Assembly: GCA_937920335.1 (NCBI GenBank)
Contig: CALGUT010000115.1
Coordinates: forward strand, 1-8,147
From: an uncultured Opitutales bacterium
GTDB taxonomy: Bacteria; Verrucomicrobiota; Verrucomicrobiia; Opitutales; UBA2995
Reading direction: 5' to 3'
Length of the DNA: 8,147 bases
Part shown: piece by piece, positions 5,103 to 8,147 of the stretch
Numbering within the stretch: the first letter of the stretch is position 1
How the letters are laid out: each line of letters begins with the position of its first letter
Notes under the pieces: generated by a model
Database searches by the model: none
Told to the model about the DNA's origin: nothing
The model's input: the letters and a program-made list of their open reading frames with translations, nothing else
Made by a program: the position numbers and the translations under genes

Positions 5103-6355
5103 TTCGATTGGCTTTCGATCTGTTTTAGAATTCCTTGACCTATCGGATCGTCGGGAAACCGGGAAACGATTCGGGATATCGATCGTTCGATGTTCTTTTG
5201 TACTTTGGAATCTGGTTCGTCTCTCAGTAGATCGACCAATGGTTCGAGAGTTTCAATGGGAGCTGTCATAGCTATCGCTTGTAATGACTCGGAAGCAACT
5301 TTTTGATTCGAAGAGGAGCGTACTAGGTCAAGTAATTCGTTGCTAGCAGAGGTTAGGTTCCGTTCTTCGATGGCTTTGATAAGCTCAATCTGAACGTCGG
5401 TCGGTGATTGGTCGAGTAAGGTGACGATCTGCTTGTCGATTGCCTGTCCTGGCATTCGGTAGAGTGCCTTGCGGGCAAGATCCGATTCAGTCTCTATTTC
5501 CTGGCTAGCTAATTTCGTCAATCCCAAGACGTCATCTGCTTGTCCTAATAATTCGAATACATATAGGGCGGCACTTCTGAGGACCGGATTTGCGCCCTTC
5601 AAGTATTCAACTGCCAAGGAATGGACTGAAGCATCTCCCCGCTCGGCGAGGAAGATTAATAGCTGAGCCTCTTCGATATCGGTTAAAGGAGCTACTTTGA
5701 ATAGCTGGGCTCCGTTTGAAAACTCTGGTGGTAGATCCTTCACCAAACGAATTGCCTGTCTTCGTAACGTTGAATTGGAATCGTTAAGTGCCGTTTTGAG
5801 GATCGAGATTGGGCGCTCGGAGGCGTGAAACTTTCCGTTGAGCGCTGCAACTTGGATCATGATATCACTGGAGTCAGATGACAAGTGGTTGTACAGCTTA
5901 AGGGCTTCAGTATTCTCGCCCAGGTCTAGCATTCGTTCAGCGATGGTCAGAAGTGCTTCGTTCTTGCCGGGCCAGTCTTTGGGTTGAATCATGAGGCTAT
6001 CGACTTCATCGAGCATGTCTTTTGAGCTCACCGTTTTGGGTGGGAGTGATTCCAATGCTCTGAGCTCTTTTTGGACGACTCGCTTGGCTTCCTCAGATGC
6101 GTCTGAATTGAGGAAATAATTTATAAGCTGAATGGCAGTGCTTTGATTGTCCGTTTCCTGGTAAATAGTCTGCATGCTTTTTAGCAGCTCTGATTTCCAA
6201 GGGGTCGGATCGCCAAATTCATAGGTCGCTAAGTCTGTGAGTATGGCCTCGAGTGACTCCAGCTCCTGGGGCTTCGCCTGGAGGCTGCCACCATAGATCA
6301 CCAGGCCCCACAGTAGGCCGGATATGAGTCGATCTATTCGTAGTGATGTCTTCAT
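5099..6355 (-). CDS. exported alpha-helical (HEAT-like) repeat protein
   Basis: A protein of 418 residues from the ATG at 6355. Residues 1-27 look like a signal peptide: charged MKTSLRIDR, a hydrophobic stretch LISGLLWGLVIYGG, then SLQA before KPQ as a plausible cleavage site. No lipobox is seen. The mature part is a run of paired amphipathic helices about 30-40 residues apart, for example SILKTALNDSNSTLRRQAIR and DVQIELIKAIEERNL, typical of HEAT/armadillo-like solenoids. No enzyme motif is visible, so a binding or scaffold role in the periplasm is inferred. The ATG at 6355 shares ATGA with the stop of the oxidoreductase gene, which supports this start. A TTG at 6367 would add only four residues. 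The gene is the last of its operon and its stop overlaps that of rhlE. Confidence 0.8.
   Translation of the reverse strand: MKTSLRIDRLISGLLWGLVIYGGSLQAKPQELESLEAILTDLATYEFGDPTPWKSELLKSMQTIYQETDNQSTAIQLINYFLNSDASEEAKRVVQKELRALESLPPKTVSSKDMLDEVDSLMIQPKDWPGKNEALLTIAERMLDLGENTEALKLYNHLSSDSSDIMIQVAALNGKFHASERPISILKTALNDSNSTLRRQAIRLVKDLPPEFSNGAQLFKVAPLTDIEEAQLLIFLAERGDASVHSLAVEYLKGANPVLRSAALYVFELLGQADDVLGLTKLASQEIETESDLARKALYRMPGQAIDKQIVTLLDQSPTDVQIELIKAIEERNLTSASNELLDLVRSSSNQKVASESLQAIAMTAPIETLEPLVDLLRDEPDSKVQKNIERSISRIVSRFPDDPIGQGILKQIESQSN
6352..6355 (-). promoter_or_regulatory. ATGA stop-start overlap (translational coupling)
   Basis: On the minus strand, the ATG of the HEAT-like gene (6355-6353) overlaps the TGA stop of the oxidoreductase gene (6354-6352). 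Such ATGA junctions usually mark translational coupling, and here they decide the downstream start codon. A weak GGA lies seven bases before the ATG. Confidence 0.7.
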
Positions 6356-7674
6356 GACAATTTCCAAGGACCTCGCATTGGGCTCGATAGCATGCTATTG
6401 GCAATCGGGTTATTGATGAATGTTTCGGTGTCGTTATCCCACTCCAGGCGCTGACCCATCCGGATCGCAATATCGGCTTGTTGGCAAACGATCTCTGACT
6501 TCACTCCAGGGCCAACGGGACAAATGGGATCGGTTCCGGTCCTTACAGCGTCGATAAAATTGCGGCGATGGTTGTTGCTTTCGGGTAGCTTGATTTCGTT
6601 AGGGCCGATCTTTGTGCGAAGGATTCTATCGGACGATGCACCTAGGTATCCGCGGCTCACGTACACCCAGCCTTCGGAGCCTTCCCAGAGGATACCCATG
6701 GATGAACCTGGGTTTACGAATTGGGGAAAGCGTTTCTTGGCGTGGGTGTGGTCGATGTGGAGCACCGTCGCTCCGTTTGCGTAAAGGTGTTCCGACTCAA
6801 AGTATTGGAAAGTATCGTAAAGTCCCGTAGTTGGAATGGATCCGCGGGCTTCTACCGAAATGGGTCCCGATTCATCGGCATCCATGGTCCATTGTGCGAT
6901 ATCAATGTGGTGTATGCCCCAGGCACTTCCCAGGCAGCCTAGCGAGTGGTCACGAATCAGCGTCCAGTTTCTGCTGCAACGTAAGGTTGTGTAGGGGAGA
7001 TCAGGAGATGGACCGAGCCACATATCGTAGTCGAGACCATCCGGGATCGCTTCCTCGGGTTGTTCTGGCACCTCTGTGTAACTGGCCGAGCCAACGATAA
7101 CCCGTTTCAAGTCTCCCAAGTAACCGTTGCGCGCCAGCTCAACCGCAAATCGAAAACGGGGGTCGGATCGCTGCTGAGTTCCAAACTGGAATATCGAACC
7201 GTAACGTTTAACCGTGCTTCTCATGGCTTGAGCCTCTTCCACTGTAAAGCTCATCGGTTTTTCGTAATACATCGCTTTGCCTTGGCGGGCTGCTTCTTGC
7301 CCGATGAGTACGTGCCACTGATCGGGGAGAGCGAGTACGACTGCATCGATGTCATCCCGTGCCAGTAGTTTTCTGAAATCGTTGTAAGTCGCGCATTCTT
7401 CGTTGCCGTACTGGGTATCAACCAGTCCTTTTGCGCGATCACGGTGTTCCTTGCGCACATCGCAGACAGCCCGCACATGAATGTCCTCGAAGCCGAGGAA
7501 AGTGCGAACGTGACCGGTACCCATGCCGCCGACACCGATGAAGCCCATGTTCACTTTATTGCTGGGAAGGGTCGCCTGACTGCTACTCCACAGATGGGAT
7601 GGGATAATCGTCGGAGCGGCTAGGAGGCCAGCGACTCCGGCTGTCGATTGTTTGATAAACCTGCGGCGGTTCAT
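6352..7674 (-). CDS. Tat-exported Gfo/Idh/MocA family oxidoreductase
   Basis: A 440-residue NAD(P)-dependent sugar dehydrogenase-like protein. The N-terminus MNRRRFIK with a following apolar stretch (TAGVAGLLAAPTII, 11-24) is a twin-arginine signal, implying export in folded form with its cofactor bound. The Rossmann domain begins with NMGFIGVGGMGTGH (42-55) and contains the family EKP motif (138-140, K139 as likely catalytic lysine). The C-terminal alpha/beta domain has WGIHHIDIAQW (252-262) with the conserved histidines, and a typical end GPWKLS. The family oxidises or interconverts sugar hydroxyls and keto groups; this member's substrate is unknown. It begins 7 nt after the isomerase/epimerase stop and overlaps the HEAT-like gene by 4 nt, so the three form an operon. 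Exported members in Verrucomicrobiota and Planctomycetota commonly sit beside sugar isomerases and glycoside-processing genes. Confidence 0.93.
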   Translation of the reverse strand: MNRRRFIKQSTAGVAGLLAAPTIIPSHLWSSSQATLPSNKVNMGFIGVGGMGTGHVRTFLGFEDIHVRAVCDVRKEHRDRAKGLVDTQYGNEECATYNDFRKLLARDDIDAVVLALPDQWHVLIGQEAARQGKAMYYEKPMSFTVEEAQAMRSTVKRYGSIFQFGTQQRSDPRFRFAVELARNGYLGDLKRVIVGSASYTEVPEQPEEAIPDGLDYDMWLGPSPDLPYTTLRCSRNWTLIRDHSLGCLGSAWGIHHIDIAQWTMDADESGPISVEARGSIPTTGLYDTFQYFESEHLYANGATVLHIDHTHAKKRFPQFVNPGSSMGILWEGSEGWVYVSRGYLGASSDRILRTKIGPNEIKLPESNNHRRNFIDAVRTGTDPICPVGPGVKSEIVCQQADIAIRMGQRLEWDNDTETFINNPIANSMLSSPMRGPWKLS

Positions 7675-7681
7675 GGAGCGT

Positions 7682-8147
7682 TTACTTGATAAGTTTTAGA
7701 GACTGCTGATTGAAGTACCCTATGGATGCTTTGATATCTGGCAACGAGTTGTCCCAGTTATATGAGTATTCCAGCCCAAACATAGTGGGGGTAATGGATT
7801 CCTTCTTAAGGAACTGGAGAATCTTATCCAGCGCTACTTTGCCGGTGCCCCACGGAACGTCGTGACCCTCGGCGTCGATTTGACTCTGGTCATGCATCTG
7901 GATGGTAATGACCCGGTCCCCGAGGACTTTGACTGCCTCATAAGGATCAATCCCTTCCTTCGCCCAGTGACCAAAATCACAGGCTGCGCCAATCAGGGGA
8001 CTACGACCTTCGCACAGTTCAGCAATCTTTTCGGGAAACATGTAAACGGGAGAAAGGCGAGGGCCATGATTGTGGATAGCCAGCTTGATGCCGTATTCTT
8101 CGCACAAGCTTTCGATCCAGTCGAGGTCCTCTATCTTCGGCTCTGAG
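7682..8147 (-). CDS. sugar phosphate isomerase/epimerase (xylose isomerase-like TIM barrel), 5' end missing
   Basis: The C-terminal 154 codons of a protein whose reading frame runs open to the window edge (first full codon at 8146, visible start SEPKIEDLDWIE). In-frame TTG at 8107 is internal and not the true start; family members are usually 260-330 residues, so roughly half is missing. Visible TIM-barrel motifs include LAIHNHGP, AACDFGHW (Asp and His, likely metal ligand region), ITIQMHDQ (likely metal-binding His) and MFGLEYSYNW (Glu at the last barrel strand). These match the divalent-metal-dependent ketose epimerase/isomerase family (AP endonuclease 2 / xylose isomerase-like). No export signal can be judged. 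It is the first visible gene of the minus-strand operon and stops 7 nt before the oxidoreductase start. Its joint action on a keto-sugar made by that enzyme is inferred. Confidence 0.85.
   Translation of the reverse strand, partial: SEPKIEDLDWIESLCEEYGIKLAIHNHGPRLSPVYMFPEKIAELCEGRSPLIGAACDFGHWAKEGIDPYEAVKVLGDRVITIQMHDQSQIDAEGHDVPWGTGKVALDKILQFLKKESITPTMFGLEYSYNWDNSLPDIKASIGYFNQQSLKLIK

Noticed and set aside
4822..5271. 149-codon plus-strand frame across the end of rhlE
   Set aside because: It is out of frame with rhlE, and its composition reflects the Arg/Lys-rich tail coding sequence read in another frame and the antisense of the HEAT-like gene.
6524..7368. Chain of plus-strand open frames opposite the oxidoreductase gene
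   Set aside because: They are antisense shadows of a strongly supported minus-strand gene and show no protein-family signal.

Overview
The window looks like a chromosomal segment of a PVC-group bacterium, most likely Verrucomicrobiota (Opitutae/Puniceicoccales-like), with Planctomycetota or Lentisphaerota as alternatives. This is inferred from gene style. A twin-arginine Gfo/Idh/MocA oxidoreductase ending in a '...GPWKL'-type tail is arranged with a sugar-phosphate isomerase/epimerase and an exported HEAT-like protein, a combination typical of that group. Base composition is moderate, and several start codons lack a clear Shine-Dalgarno sequence. No rRNA, tRNA, CRISPR array, transposase or integrase was seen.

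Left part (1-3450, plus strand): a DJ-1/PfpI-family protein (204-839) is followed by a compact arsenic-resistance cluster. The cluster is arsR (875-1255), thioredoxin-type arsC (1260-1694), acr3 (1719-2810) and a class I SAM-dependent methyltransferase (2812-3450). A perfect 6-bp inverted repeat (ACTGTA-N6-TACAGT, 852-869) just before arsR is the likely ArsR operator. Gaps of 4, 24 and 1 nt suggest one transcript. Expected working: As(III) releases ArsR, ArsC reduces arsenate to arsenite using the C10/C83/C90 relay, and Acr3 exports arsenite. The methyltransferase is not a recognisable ArsM, so its role is open.

Middle (3451-5102): a 260-bp non-coding leader with several short repeats and a weak stem-loop precedes an RhlE-type DEAD-box RNA helicase with a long basic, low-complexity C-terminal tail. 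Its stop codon overlaps the stop codon of the convergent gene on the minus strand within a TTAA tetranucleotide.

Right part (5099-8147, minus strand, read right to left): a sugar-phosphate isomerase/epimerase cut by the window edge, a Tat-exported Gfo/Idh/MocA oxidoreductase 7 nt later, and an exported alpha-helical-repeat (HEAT-like) protein whose start overlaps the oxidoreductase stop as ATGA. This is probably an operon for oxidative processing of a sugar or glycoside in the periplasm. The substrate cannot be read from the sequence.

Most of this is recognisable biology. The points most worth a second look are the methyltransferase coupled to acr3, the cysteine-rich ArsR, the oxidoreductase/epimerase/HEAT trio, and the repeat-bearing leader of the helicase gene.
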